Assembly (NCBI RefSeq): GCF_000021805.1
Contig: NC_011726.1
Location: 186,001-250,000, forward strand
Reading direction: 5' to 3'
Length of the DNA: 64,000 bases
DNA from: Rippkaea orientalis PCC 8801
GTDB lineage: Bacteria; Cyanobacteriota; Cyanobacteriia; Cyanobacteriales; Microcystaceae
Position numbers and translations under genes: made by a program
In this document: one piece after another, positions 16,955-25,307 of the stretch
Layout of the letters: the number at the start of each line of letters is the position of its first letter
Position numbering within the stretch: position 1 is the first letter of the stretch
The notes under the pieces: generated by a model
What the model was told of the DNA's origin: nothing
What the model saw: the letters and a program-made list of their open reading frames with translations, nothing else
Databases searched by the model: none

Positions 16955-18211
16955 GTGTCTACTAATTCCCTCCTAGAACCGTTTGAACGTTTTGGTATTA
17001 ACCTTGGACTCGATAGAATTAAACACCTTTTACAAAACTTTGATAACCCCCATGATCAAGTTCCTATTATTCACGTTGGGGGTACTAATGGTAAGGGTTC
17101 AGTTTGTGCTTATTTGTCTTCAATTTTAACCGAAGCAGGGTATCAAGTAGGCCGTTATACTTCTCCCTATTTAATCGATCAAACTGAATCAATTTGCATT
17201 AATAATCAGCCTATTTCTGAAGCTGATTTTACAACTATTTTCAATCAAATTAAAACGATTATTGAGTGTCAGAAAATAAGTCTCACTAAATTTGAAGTAT
17301 TAACCGCGATCGCCTGGATTTATTTTGCTCAACAAAAGGTTGATATTGCTATTCTCGAAGTTGGGTTAGGAGGAAGATTAGACGCGACAAATATTTGTGA
17401 TCATCCCTTGGTAACTGTTATTACTTCTATTAGTCGAGATCACTGTCAAGAATTGGGATCAAAATTAACTGATATTGCCTACGAAAAAGCAGGTATTTTT
17501 AAACTTGGCTCACCCGCTATTATCGCTCAAATTCCTCTAGAAGCTCAACAGGTTATGGAGGCTCGCTTACAAGCATTAAACTGTCCCATAACCTGGGTAA
17601 AATCCGCGATAAAAAGTCAAGAAAATTGGGCAATATATGATCATATTCATTATCCTTTACCACTCTTGGGTGAGATCCAATTAAGCAATTCTGCTTTAGC
17701 CATTGAAACCATTAAACTTTTACAACAAAAAGGCTGGAATATTCCCTTAACTGCTATTCAAAAAGGAATGGAAAAAACCCAATGGTTAGGCAGACTACAA
17801 TGGATACAATGGCAAGATAAAACTATTTTAATTGATGGAGCCCATAATCAAGCCTCCGCGCAAGCTTTACGTCAGTATATAGAGAGTTTAAATCAACCCG
17901 TCACTTGGATCATTGGACTCCTATCAACGAAAGAACATGAGGAAATTTTCCAAGCTTTATTCCGTCCTGATGATACCGTATATTTAGTTCCCGTTCCCGA
18001 TGAAAAAACCGCTAACCCAGAAAAGTTATCTGAGTTAGCCATTCAACTATGTCCTGAGTTGAAAAATAGCCAAGCTTTTTCCAGTTTATGGATAGCCTTA
18101 GAAACAGCAGTTCAACACACTGATCACTTAATTGTTTTATCCGGTTCTCTCTATTTAGTCGGATACTTTTTAAGGAAAAATAACGCTATTTTTTCTGAGG
18201 ATTGTCCTTGA
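16955..18211 (+). CDS. folC: Folylpolyglutamate synthase / dihydrofolate synthase
   Basis: Adds glutamate to dihydropteroate and to folates (Mur-ligase fold, ATP dependent). The P-loop HVGGTNGKGSV is near residue 41; LEVGLGGRLDATNI, TSISRDHCQELG, EKAGIFK and ILIDGAHNQASAQAL are in family order. The length is 418 residues. A GTG start is used (MSTNSLLEPF). The stop codon TGA overlaps the TTGACA of the interspersed repeat that begins at 18207, so the repeat may have supplied the 3' end. Confidence 0.94.
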   Translation: MSTNSLLEPFERFGINLGLDRIKHLLQNFDNPHDQVPIIHVGGTNGKGSVCAYLSSILTEAGYQVGRYTSPYLIDQTESICINNQPISEADFTTIFNQIKTIIECQKISLTKFEVLTAIAWIYFAQQKVDIAILEVGLGGRLDATNICDHPLVTVITSISRDHCQELGSKLTDIAYEKAGIFKLGSPAIIAQIPLEAQQVMEARLQALNCPITWVKSAIKSQENWAIYDHIHYPLPLLGEIQLSNSALAIETIKLLQQKGWNIPLTAIQKGMEKTQWLGRLQWIQWQDKTILIDGAHNQASAQALRQYIESLNQPVTWIIGLLSTKEHEEIFQALFRPDDTVYLVPVPDEKTANPEKLSELAIQLCPELKNSQAFSSLWIALETAVQHTDHLIVLSGSLYLVGYFLRKNNAIFSEDCP

Positions 18212-18297
18212 CAATATTGACTTGACATGGTATTCTATAGATAATGGAAAATCTGTGTACCTGTAGATACCTATTGAAAAATCCAAATAAGCCCAAC
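18207..18297 (+). repeat. Interspersed promoter-like repeat, diverged copy 3
   Basis: Strongly similar to the 99-bp hicBA-flanking repeats over the first 45 bp: TTGACA, then TTGACTTGACATG, TATT, TATA and ATAATGGAAAA. Similarity is weaker afterwards. It lies 75-165 bp upstream of prfA and may supply its promoter. Confidence 0.65.
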
Positions 18298-18370
18298 CGA
18301 AATTAGGGGCAGAACCCTCCGACAGAACCAAGTTATAGTTAAATTAGGCGCATTCAAAATAAAAACCCCT

Positions 18371-19483
18371 ATGGCAGAATCCTATCTATTAGAAAAATTA
18401 CAATCCGTTGATCAAACCTACCAAGAATTAACCCATCGTTTAGCGGATCCTGATATCGCCACCAATCCTGACGAATTACAACGAGTGGCCAGACTCCGTT
18501 CATCCTTAGAAGAAACGGTTCTAACCTATGATAGCTGGAAACAAACCCAAGAGGAATTAATAGGAGCAAAACAGATCCTCAAAGATGCGGGGGGAGATCC
18601 CGAAATGCGGGAAATGGCAGCCTTAGAAGTGGAGGAATTAGCAGAAAAGTTAGAAGAACTAGAGAAAAAACTGAAAATTTTGCTATTACCCCGTGATCCC
18701 AACGATGATAAGAACATTATGCTAGAAATTCGTGCCGGAACTGGAGGCGATGAAGCCAGTATTTGGGCAGGGGATTTAGTCAGAATGTACTCTCGTTATG
18801 CCGAATCCCAAAAATGGACGGTAAAGCTAGTCAGCGAGTCCTTAGCAGATATGGGAGGATTTAAAGAAGCAATTCTCGAAATTCAGGGCGATCGCGTCTA
18901 TAGTAAGCTAAAATTTGAAGCCGGAGTCCACCGGGTGCAACGAGTCCCCGTAACCGAAGCCGGGGGACGAGTGCACACTTCAACCGCCACAGTCGCTATT
19001 ATGCCAGAAGTCGATGACGTAGAAGTCCAGATCGATGCCAAAGATATCGAAATTACCACCGCCCGTTCAGGGGGCGCAGGGGGACAAAACGTCAACAAGG
19101 TAGAAACCGCAGTTGATTTGTTCTATAAACCCCTAGGGATTCGGATCTTTTGTACTGAAGAGCGATCGCAATTACAAAACCGCGAACGGGCGATGCAGAT
19201 TTTACGCGCTAAGTTGTATGATTTGAAATTACGAGAACAACAAGATGCCGTCAGTTCCATGCGAAAGTCTCAGGTAGGAACTGGAGCGCGATCAGAGAAA
19301 ATTCGGACTTATAATTACAAGGATAATCGCGTTACCGATCATCGTCTAGGACAAAATTTTTCCTTAGCAGGGACACTTGAAGGCGATATTGAGGAGATTA
19401 TTCAATCATGTATTAGTCAAGATCAACAAGAACGCCTTGAAGAATTAGCAGCGTCTCCAGAAACCGCTAGCGCAATTAATTAG
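18371..19483 (+). CDS. prfA: Peptide chain release factor 1
   Basis: Recognises UAA and UAG stop codons and triggers peptide release at the ribosome. The GGQ motif is in [12 protein letters not shown]. The codon-reading tripeptide position reads PVT in [14 protein letters not shown], matching the PxT of RF1 rather than the SPF of RF2. The 370 residues have the coiled N-terminal domain ([17 protein letters not shown]). RF1 usually carries PAT or PVT. The start [10 protein letters not shown] fits the family. Confidence 0.96.
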   Translation: MAESYLLEKLQSVDQTYQELTHRLADPDIATNPDELQRVARLRSSLEETVLTYDSWKQTQEELIGAKQILKDAGGDPEMREMAALEVEELAEKLEELEKKLKILLLPRDPNDDKNIMLEIRAGTGGDEASIWAGDLVRMYSRYAESQKWTVKLVSESLADMGGFKEAILEIQGDRVYSKLKFEAGVHRVQRVPVTEAGGRVHTSTATVAIMPEVDDVEVQIDAKDIEITTARSGGAGGQNVNKVETAVDLFYKPLGIRIFCTEERSQLQNRERAMQILRAKLYDLKLREQQDAVSSMRKSQVGTGARSEKIRTYNYKDNRVTDHRLGQNFSLAGTLEGDIEEIIQSCISQDQQERLEELAASPETASAIN

Positions 19484-19615
19484 GGTTGATGGGGTTGATT
19501 TTTAGAGAGACAATAATCTGTTTTGATTGATGCTCTAAGTGATGAAAACTGATACATTAGAGTTAGATATTCAGCAAATCAGAGAAACTCAAACCCCTAA
19601 TAATTAACCATTGAA

Positions 19616-19987
19616 ATGAAAATTACCCACTGTCTTCATACGGCTATTTTAGTGTCCGATTTACAAAAAGCAGACGATTTTTATGGACAAATTTTAGGAC
19701 TAGAAAAAGTTGATCGAATCTTAAAGTATCCTGGGGTTTGGTATCAGGTGGGAGACTATCAAATTCATTTAATCGTTCATCCTAATTTAATAACAAGTTT
19801 GCCTAATACTGAACAATGGGGACGCAATAATCATATTGCTTTAGCCGTTGATGATCTCAATCAAGCTATAGAAAACTTACAAAATCATGGACATTTAGTA
19901 CAACACAGTCGTTCAGGAAGACAAGCTATTTTTGTTAAAGATCCTGATGGTAATATTATTGAAATTACTCAGGTTATTAACCCTTAA
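19616..19987 (+). CDS. VOC (glyoxalase-like) family protein
   Basis: A 123-residue vicinal-oxygen-chelate fold made of two beta-alpha-beta-beta-beta modules. Likely metal ligands are His8 (CLHTAILVSD), His near residue 50 (YQIHLIVHP), His near 75 (NNHIALAV) and Glu near 118 (NIIEITQV). It could be a small dioxygenase or glyoxalase-type enzyme; the substrate is unknown. It lies 130 bp after prfA and about 200 bp upstream of hicB. Confidence 0.8.
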   Translation: MKITHCLHTAILVSDLQKADDFYGQILGLEKVDRILKYPGVWYQVGDYQIHLIVHPNLITSLPNTEQWGRNNHIALAVDDLNQAIENLQNHGHLVQHSRSGRQAIFVKDPDGNIIEITQVINP

Positions 19988-20073
19988 AAAAAGATAGTCA
20001 ATGGGTTGCCTATCATCGAGAAATTGACCAAATTTGTCCTAAACGCGATCGCACTTTTTTTATCGCAATCAGC

Positions 20074-20172
20074 CTTGACACGCTTGACTTGACATGATAT
20101 TGTATAAATAATGGAAAACCCTTGCGCCTGTAACCTGCCTTTTCAAAACAGAAATCAAGCCAATTAAAATAA
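20074..20172 (+). repeat. 99-bp direct repeat, copy 1, upstream of hicB
   Basis: Begins CTTGACACGCTTGACTTGAC and ends AATTAAAATAA. It matches copy 2 (20645-20743) at 96 of 99 positions. TTGACA at 20075 with TATTGT 17 bp later could be a promoter for hicBA, ending 12 bp before the hicB ATG. Weaker similarity extends about 30 bp further upstream in both copies. Confidence 0.85.
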
Positions 20173-20184
20173 TACTTCAACAAT

Positions 20185-20391
20185 ATGCAATACCAAGTGA
20201 ATCTCAAAGAAACAGAGGAAGGCTATACGGTGTGGTGTCCTAGTTTACCTGGTTGCGCTTCTCAAGGAACGACAAAAGAAGAAGCGATCGATAATATCAC
20301 CGATGCTATTCGATCTTATTTAGAAGTTGCACAAGAATTAAATCAAGCGGTAGAATCTTATTGCGTAGAAGTTGAATTAAATCATGCCTAG
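20185..20391 (+). CDS. hicB: HicB-family antitoxin
   Basis: A 68-residue protein with the HicB partial RNase-H-like fold: the start MQYQVNLKETEEGYTVWCPSLPGCASQG, then TKEEAIDNITDAIRSYL. In HicAB systems this protein masks HicA and binds the operon DNA. No separate C-terminal DNA-binding domain is visible. Its end overlaps hicA by 8 bp (20384-20391), so translation is coupled. The order antitoxin then toxin is the reverse of the classical hicA-hicB order but common for this short type. Confidence 0.85.
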   Translation: MQYQVNLKETEEGYTVWCPSLPGCASQGTTKEEAIDNITDAIRSYLEVAQELNQAVESYCVEVELNHA

Positions 20392-20596
20392 TCTGGCTGG
20401 AATTAATCATCAAAGGGCTATTAAAGCTTTTGAGAAAGCAGGATTTAAGATTGTTCGACAGGGAAAACATATTACGATGACTGATGGAGAACATATCTTG
20501 ACTATTCCAAGAGCCAACCCCATTAATGCTTATACAATGGGAACAATTATTAAAGGTTCAGGTTTAACGATTGAAGCATTTAAAAAACTTCTCTAA
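20384..20596 (+). CDS. hicA: HicA-family toxin (mRNA interferase)
   Basis: A 70-residue dsRBD-like HicA/YcfA protein. The catalytic histidine is in RQGKHITM (the family motif is G-S/K-H-x), within a GFKIVRQGKHITMTDG context. IPRANPINAYTMGTIIKGSGLT matches the C-terminal strand and helix. It cleaves translated mRNAs when freed from HicB. It overlaps hicB by 8 bp. The pair is bracketed by near-identical 99-bp repeats. Confidence 0.87.
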   Translation: MPSLAGINHQRAIKAFEKAGFKIVRQGKHITMTDGEHILTIPRANPINAYTMGTIIKGSGLTIEAFKKLL

Positions 20597-20644
20597 AAAC
20601 CAGATTTTTCATGAACGAGATCGCCCTTTTTTATTATCATTTTG

Positions 20645-20743
20645 CTTGACACGCTTGACTTGACATGATATTGTATAAATAATGGAAAAGCCTTACGCCT
20701 ATAACCTGCCTTTTCAAAACAGAAATCAAGCCAATTAAAATAA
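20645..20743 (+). repeat. 99-bp direct repeat, copy 2, downstream of hicA
   Basis: Three substitutions relative to copy 1 and no gaps. It begins 48 bp after the hicA stop. No gene starts right after it, so here it is not an obvious gene promoter. Confidence 0.85.
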
Positions 20744-20944
20744 CAATTCTAGCGGGTGGGCTTAATAGTATTCATTAACCTCAACTTAAACCTCACAACC
20801 CTCACCCGATAAAACTGGTAGGGTGAGTTAGCGAAGCGTAACCCACTGCATCTAGATTGATCAATGATGGGTTACGGTACCTTTGTTCTCTAAATCTATA
20901 GTGATATCCCATCAACTGATGGTACCTATAGCATTACCCGAAAA

Positions 20945-20972
20945 GTAGGGGTCAACGGCCGTTGACCCCTAC
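20945..20972. repeat. 28-bp perfect palindrome
   Basis: GTAGGGGTCAACG followed by its exact complement (through CGTTGACCCCTAC). A degenerate copy covers the 3' end of ctaA near 49984. Confidence 0.75.
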
Positions 20973-20992
20973 AATTTTGTTGGAGGTAGATT

Positions 20993-21052
20993 GGGTTTTA
21001 AAACCTAATAACAGTTTTTAAAAACTAACAGTGGTTTTTAAAAACTTGATAG
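20993..21052. repeat. Three 20-bp tandem units centred on TTTTAAAA palindromes
   Basis: Units begin at 20993, 21013 and 21033, with cores GGTTTTAAAACC, AGTTTTTAAAAACT and GGTTTTTAAAAACT. A fourth, decayed unit may begin at 21053. The array ends about 145 bp upstream of the TPR gene. Confidence 0.7.
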
Positions 21053-21196
21053 GGGTTTGAGATTTCAAAGGGATAGGTTTTTGATCCCCCCTAACCCCCC
21101 TTCCCCAACGGGGGAATCATTCCAGGGTTGAATCAGGTACAATCGTGTAGGGGCTGAATACCATTAAGCCCAATCCCCCTAAGCCTAGTAACGGTT

Positions 21197-21532
21197 ATGG
21201 ATGAAGCGAGAATACAAGCTTATGTCAGTTTAATTGAACAATTGCTGAGTTGTCCCGATGGGGAAGAACCGAACATCCTGCAAGCAAATGAAGCATTGAT
21301 CGATAATGGTTTGTTGCAGGTGATGGAAAGCTATGCAAACTCGTTGGAAGAACAGGGGAGTAATAATAATGCTGCTTGGTTACGAACTATAGCGCAACAG
21401 TTGGGACAGTATCTAAACCCGCAAGAGGTTAATCTTGAGGACTATCAAAACTTTTTGTTAGAAGTCCTACAAGCAGAAGATGAGAGTAATAGTGATGTTG
21501 CGGTGGTTTATCCTATCCTACAACGGGGGTAA
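21197..21532 (+). CDS. N-terminal part of a TPR protein, cut by an in-frame stop
   Basis: 111 residues starting MDEARIQAYVSLIEQLLSCP, an N-terminal helical domain I associate with cyanobacterial TPR and TPR-CHAT proteins (followed by NILQANEALIDNGLLQVMESYA and FLLEVLQAEDESN). The frame stops at TAA 21530-21532, but the next codons in the same frame continue the expected protein (LLNDVFAGLLQQW). The stop is therefore most simply a nonsense mutation within one gene that continues to 22441. ATG 21197 is clear. Confidence 0.6.
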   Translation: MDEARIQAYVSLIEQLLSCPDGEEPNILQANEALIDNGLLQVMESYANSLEEQGSNNNAAWLRTIAQQLGQYLNPQEVNLEDYQNFLLEVLQAEDESNSDVAVVYPILQRG

Positions 21533-21562
21533 CATCTGTTAAATGATGTCTTTGCTGGACTG

Positions 21563-22441
21563 TTGCAACAATGGACAAGAAATGTCTTTTCTCAAAGCAA
21601 CCCAGAAACAGTGGCAGCTATTGCGGGGGTAATACAAAATTTATGTATTGATATTCAACAGTTTCCCTTGGGAAGTCGGGCAAATAATTTAGAAATCGCT
21701 ATTACAGGCTATCAGACTCTCTTAGAAGTAAGAACCCGTGAAGCGTTTCCTGAACAATGGGCAACCACACAAAATAATCTGGGGACTGCTTATAGATCTC
21801 GCATCCGAGGGGAAAGCGCAGAAAATCTAGAAGAGGCTATTTCTTGTTATCAAAATGCTCTACAAATTAGGACAATTAACAGTTTTCCCCTGGACTGGGC
21901 GCAAACGCAATATAATTTAGGGAATAGTCTCAGAGAACGGTTTCAACTGCTTAAGAAAGTCGAAGATATTGAACAGGCGATCGCCGCTTATCAACAGGCA
22001 AAAGACATCTTTGAAAAAACAACCGATCAAAACTTAATCTTTGATAGTTACTATCAACTAGGGCAAACTTTCTTTGAAGGAGGATATTACACAGAAGCCA
22101 TTAAACACTTAGAAAGCTGTCATCAAACCTATCTAAAACAAAGAGACATTCTGCATTTAGCCCCCATTTTGTTTGAACTTGCCCGTCTCCATCATCGAAC
22201 AGGTAGACTAGAACAAGGAAGACTTTATTTTAAAGATTGCTTGCGTTTGTTTCGTCGTTTGGGAGATCACGAAAATGCTGCCTCTGTTACTGTTGCCCTC
22301 AGCAATTTAGAGATACAAACGGGTAAAATTGAGCAAGCGTCTGAGAATTTAAAACAAGCGCAAATCTATTATCAAAACCACCCCGATCGTCAACGACTCG
22401 ATGAAGTTAATCACCTATTAAACCTACTACAATCAGCCTAA
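21563..22441 (+). CDS. TPR-repeat protein, downstream part of split gene
   Basis: About 292 residues in the same frame as the upstream fragment. No ATG lies near the beginning (the first usable codon is TTG), which supports truncation. TPR units are seen at NNLEIAITGYQTLLEVRT, AENLEEAISCYQNALQIRT, VEDIEQAIAAYQQAKDIFE, YYTEAIKHLESCHQTY and GRLEQGRLYFKDCLRLF. No CHAT protease follows. It ends one base before the ATPase gene, so the two were probably one operon. It could be a scaffold or sensor; alone its function is unknown. Confidence 0.6.
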   Translation: MQQWTRNVFSQSNPETVAAIAGVIQNLCIDIQQFPLGSRANNLEIAITGYQTLLEVRTREAFPEQWATTQNNLGTAYRSRIRGESAENLEEAISCYQNALQIRTINSFPLDWAQTQYNLGNSLRERFQLLKKVEDIEQAIAAYQQAKDIFEKTTDQNLIFDSYYQLGQTFFEGGYYTEAIKHLESCHQTYLKQRDILHLAPILFELARLHHRTGRLEQGRLYFKDCLRLFRRLGDHENAASVTVALSNLEIQTGKIEQASENLKQAQIYYQNHPDRQRLDEVNHLLNLLQSA

Positions 22442-22442
22442 A

Positions 22443-23696
22443 ATGTCAAGACTTAGACAACATAATTCAATGCTCGAAAAATGGGAATTAAAGGAAAATC
22501 CTTTCCGGTCTACTCCCCCCGATGATCCCGAAAAATTAGCCCAAATTTTCTATGGACGGGCTCAGATTTTAGATGTAGCTATTCCGACCCTTTATGAAGG
22601 AAGAAATATCTTAATTAGGGGGGTTTGGGGAATTGGAAAAACCGCCTTGATTTTCAATTTAATTAATCAGTTACAGCAGGAAGTAGCTGAAATAAAGGAA
22701 AAAATGTTAGTCCTGTATCTAAGTAGTATTCCCGGAGACAGTCCCCCAGAATTTTATCGTGCTTTATTGTTAGCTATAGCCGATAGTTTAGCAGAAATTG
22801 ATGAGGAAGCGAGAGACATTGCTAATACGCTTTTAGGCTATTCTATTCAACGGACTAAAACCACCACAGAAGGACAAGTTAAACTTGGAATAATATCCTT
22901 TGGAAGACGACAAGAATCTCCCGCAAATTTAGTGAGTCCTACTGATAAAATTGACCCCTATCCCTTACTAATCAAACTCCTTAGTAAAGCAGAAGAAAAA
23001 TATCATCGTATTGTCATTGCTATTGATGATTTTGACAAAAAAGATCCCATTATTGTCCAGACAATTTTAGAAAGTAGTTTAGATTTATTTCGCATGGGAA
23101 AGAATCGAGGATTTATTATGACAGGAAGAGGGTTTACCGATCTCCAAGAAGCTACCTTAAAAGCTTTAGGGATTTTTTCGGAAGATATCCCCCTCGAACC
23201 CATGAGTCAAGATGATTTACATCATATTGTCATTAATTATCTTAATAGCGTTAGATATCAACCGCGAAATGATACCTATCCTTTTACAGAAGACGTAATG
23301 AATCTAATTACTAATTATGCCCAAGGAGTCCCTAGACAACTAAATGAAATTTGCGAAAAAGTCTTACGCAAAGCGGCTTCAGCAGGGTATGAAACCATCG
23401 ATCAACCTGCTTTTAATACTATTTGGGAAACCCTACAAAAAGAATTTACGAACCAGCTAAGTCCCCAGTTTCGTCATCTATTATATGTTGCCCATGAAGC
23501 AGGGGGAATTAGTGAAAATATATCCGATCGCACCCTCGATAAACTCGACGCACTTACCTTTGTTGAACTGTTACCCCAACTGAAATTATTGGAAGAACAA
23601 GGAGTATTAATTCGTCAAGAAGATCAAAAAGGATTTAAGTTTTTACCCTCTCAATTATTCCAACCGAAATTAGTATCCGAAGCGCAGGAAGAATAA
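22443..23696 (+). CDS. AAA/STAND-like P-loop ATPase
   Basis: A 417-residue ORC/Cdc6-like ATPase. Walker A is GVWGIGKT (residues 60-67) and Walker B is IVIAIDDFDK near residue 200. Before the P-loop is ENPFRSTPPDDPEKLAQIFYGRAQ, typical of ATPases with an N-terminal helical lead. The AAA-lid region includes YAQGVPRQLNEICEKVLRKAA. The C-terminal 100 residues look like a winged helix (LLKLLEEQGVLIRQED). The start is one base after the TPR stop. Partnership with the TPR protein in a regulatory or defence role is inferred from the arrangement only. Confidence 0.75.
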   Translation: MSRLRQHNSMLEKWELKENPFRSTPPDDPEKLAQIFYGRAQILDVAIPTLYEGRNILIRGVWGIGKTALIFNLINQLQQEVAEIKEKMLVLYLSSIPGDSPPEFYRALLLAIADSLAEIDEEARDIANTLLGYSIQRTKTTTEGQVKLGIISFGRRQESPANLVSPTDKIDPYPLLIKLLSKAEEKYHRIVIAIDDFDKKDPIIVQTILESSLDLFRMGKNRGFIMTGRGFTDLQEATLKALGIFSEDIPLEPMSQDDLHHIVINYLNSVRYQPRNDTYPFTEDVMNLITNYAQGVPRQLNEICEKVLRKAASAGYETIDQPAFNTIWETLQKEFTNQLSPQFRHLLYVAHEAGGISENISDRTLDKLDALTFVELLPQLKLLEEQGVLIRQEDQKGFKFLPSQLFQPKLVSEAQEE

Positions 23697-23832
23697 GGCT
23701 ATTAAAATAGGGTTTTAACTAACCATTTGACAAATTCGCATTTTTCTGGTATTGTTTTTGATATAATAGGGAAAAACTGTGTTTTAAAACACAGGCTTAT
23801 AGAGGGAATCAAGGTAAATTATTAATGAGGTT

Positions 23833-24135
23833 ATGCACTTAATTTCAGCAGGTAAACTTAAACAGATAGCCTCTAAATATCCTGATGTAACCCAAATAAT
23901 TCAAGCTTTTTGCAAAACCATAAAACAAGCTAACTGGAAAAATCTGATTGAATTACAACAGTTTTATAAAGATGCAGAAGCAGTAGGAAATTTTACAGTA
24001 TTGAATATTAAAGGTAATAAATATCGTCTAATTCTAGATATTGACTATGAGGAACAAGTAGCGTACTTTAAATATTTTTTAACCCATGCTGAATATGATA
24101 AGGAACAATGGAAAAATGACCCTTACTTTAAATAA
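23833..24135 (+). CDS. higB: HigB-type toxin (RelE superfamily)
   Basis: A 100-residue toxin of the HigB_toxin family: LIELQQFYKDAEAVGNFTVLNIKGNKYRLILDIDYEEQVAYFKYFLTHAEYD, ending with KWKNDPYFK-like residues. In the family it cleaves mRNA at the ribosome. The HAEYD and lysine-rich end carry the usual conserved charged residues. Its 3' end overlaps the higA start by 20 bp. It lies 136 bp after the ATPase gene and has its own AT-rich upstream region. Confidence 0.87.
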   Translation: MHLISAGKLKQIASKYPDVTQIIQAFCKTIKQANWKNLIELQQFYKDAEAVGNFTVLNIKGNKYRLILDIDYEEQVAYFKYFLTHAEYDKEQWKNDPYFK

Positions 24136-24556
24136 AAAAAATTACCTAAAACTGCTAGAAAAAACTCAAATTATCCCCAAAATAATTGACACGCAAGAAG
24201 AATATGAACAATATTTAGCAGTAGCAGAAAACCTGATTGCCAAAAAAGATAACCGTACTCCAGAAGAAACAGCTTTATTTCGCTTATTGGTTAGATTAAT
24301 AGAAGATTATGAAGAAAACATCTATTCTTTAGAAGATTTTACCAATCTTTCAGCGCATGAAATTTTACAACACCTTTTAGAATATAGTAATACTACCCCA
24401 GAAGATCTAAGCAACATTATAAACTGTTCTCAAGAGTTAATTTTAGCGTTGATTAATGGAGAACAAACAATTAATCAACAACAAGCTAAACTGCTAGGAA
24501 TGTATTTTAAAGTTGACCCTAGTTTATTTATCGAGATAATAGGGTCAAAAACCTAG
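24116..24556 (+). CDS. higA: HigA-type antitoxin with HTH domain
   Basis: 146 residues from ATG 24116 (MTLTLNKKNYLKLL). The N-terminal half is helical and acidic (EEYEQYLAVAENLIAKKDNRTPEET). The C-terminal Xre-like helix-turn-helix is at about residues 85-135 (LLEYSNTTPEDLSNIINCSQELILALINGEQTINQQQAKLLGMYF). It neutralises HigB and represses the operon in known systems. The frame can be extended upstream to 24086 but that would lie inside higB. The overlap implies translational coupling. Confidence 0.83.
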   Translation: MTLTLNKKNYLKLLEKTQIIPKIIDTQEEYEQYLAVAENLIAKKDNRTPEETALFRLLVRLIEDYEENIYSLEDFTNLSAHEILQHLLEYSNTTPEDLSNIINCSQELILALINGEQTINQQQAKLLGMYFKVDPSLFIEIIGSKT

Positions 24557-24631
24557 CTTTTTAAAGTCATAAGTTTTTTGAACAAGGCACAAATCCCCGT
24601 TACAAAAACAACTCTCTGACTTCTGACTTCA

Positions 24632-25063
24632 TTAACGCCAGTCTGTTTTTTGCAAAATCTGACTAATTTGTGCAGGAAAAGGACAAGAATCAGGAAAAGG
24701 AAAGCATTGATAATCTGAGTTCTCTCGTAAGCTTTTTAGTGCCTGATCATAACAATTAAAAAAAATCTCATTCCAATAGGATTTTAAGCTAGGAGACTCC
24801 TGCAAAAGTTCTGTAAGTTCTCTTTGACTGCGCCTAATAGTTTCTGTCCAACCTCGATAGTCTTGAACATAATTAGAATAGCAAAGTTTAAGACAGTGTT
24901 CTAAGAGAGTAGTTAACCGATTGCGAAGTTCACGTCTTTCGCTTCTGCTCAAACTTTCAAGTTCCTCAATTAAGTTTTCCCAATCAATTTTATCAAATTT
25001 TTTTTCTTTTAATAGCTCAATAGTTTGGTCAAGCCACAAAGCATAATCAGATTGAATTAGCAT
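24632..25063 (-). CDS. DUF29 family protein
   Basis: 143 residues with the DUF29 layout: ALWLDQTIELLKEKKFDKIDWENLIEELESLSRSERRELRNRLTTLLEHCLKL, then WTETIRRSQRELTELL and a C-terminal FPDSCPF-type tail. DUF29 proteins are abundant in cyanobacterial genomes and their role is unknown. A C-terminal remnant of another DUF29 gene lies at 62.5 kb. The gene is convergent with higA and divergent from leuC. Confidence 0.83.
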   Translation of the reverse strand: MLIQSDYALWLDQTIELLKEKKFDKIDWENLIEELESLSRSERRELRNRLTTLLEHCLKLCYSNYVQDYRGWTETIRRSQRELTELLQESPSLKSYWNEIFFNCYDQALKSLRENSDYQCFPFPDSCPFPAQISQILQKTDWR

Positions 25064-25307
25064 CGCAAAAAATAGCTATCTGTTTATTTTTTCACCCTTA
25101 TTATTGTACCACAATCCTTAAATTAACCATAATAATTAGACTGTTTCAGCTAATTTGGTGCGTTACGACGGATTGTTAAATCCTTGTCATAGCCAAGAGT
25201 ATAGCCGTCTAACACACCCTATCACTACTTCTGACTTCGTTAAAGCCTAAAACCGCTAAGATAGAAAGAATATATAAACGATTACTTCTAGAAGTAAGTC
25301 TAGCGAC

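Larger units (their letters stand above)
20744..21196. other. 453-bp non-coding, repeat-rich spacer
   Basis: No convincing gene. It holds an imperfect inverted repeat around GTAACCCA/TGGGTTAC (20840-20877), a 28-bp perfect palindrome (20945-20972), a 20-bp-period array of TTTTAAAA palindromes (20993-21052), and a C-rich then G-rich hairpin (around 21085-21115). Confidence 0.7.

Noticed and set aside
20013-20207. 64-aa minus frame over the hicB upstream repeat
   Set aside because: It coincides with the direct repeat and the hicB start and has no protein-like features.
21080-21125. C-rich and G-rich stretch as a CRISPR repeat
   Set aside because: There is only one occurrence with no regularly spaced copies; a simple hairpin explains it. 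No CRISPR array was seen anywhere in the window.
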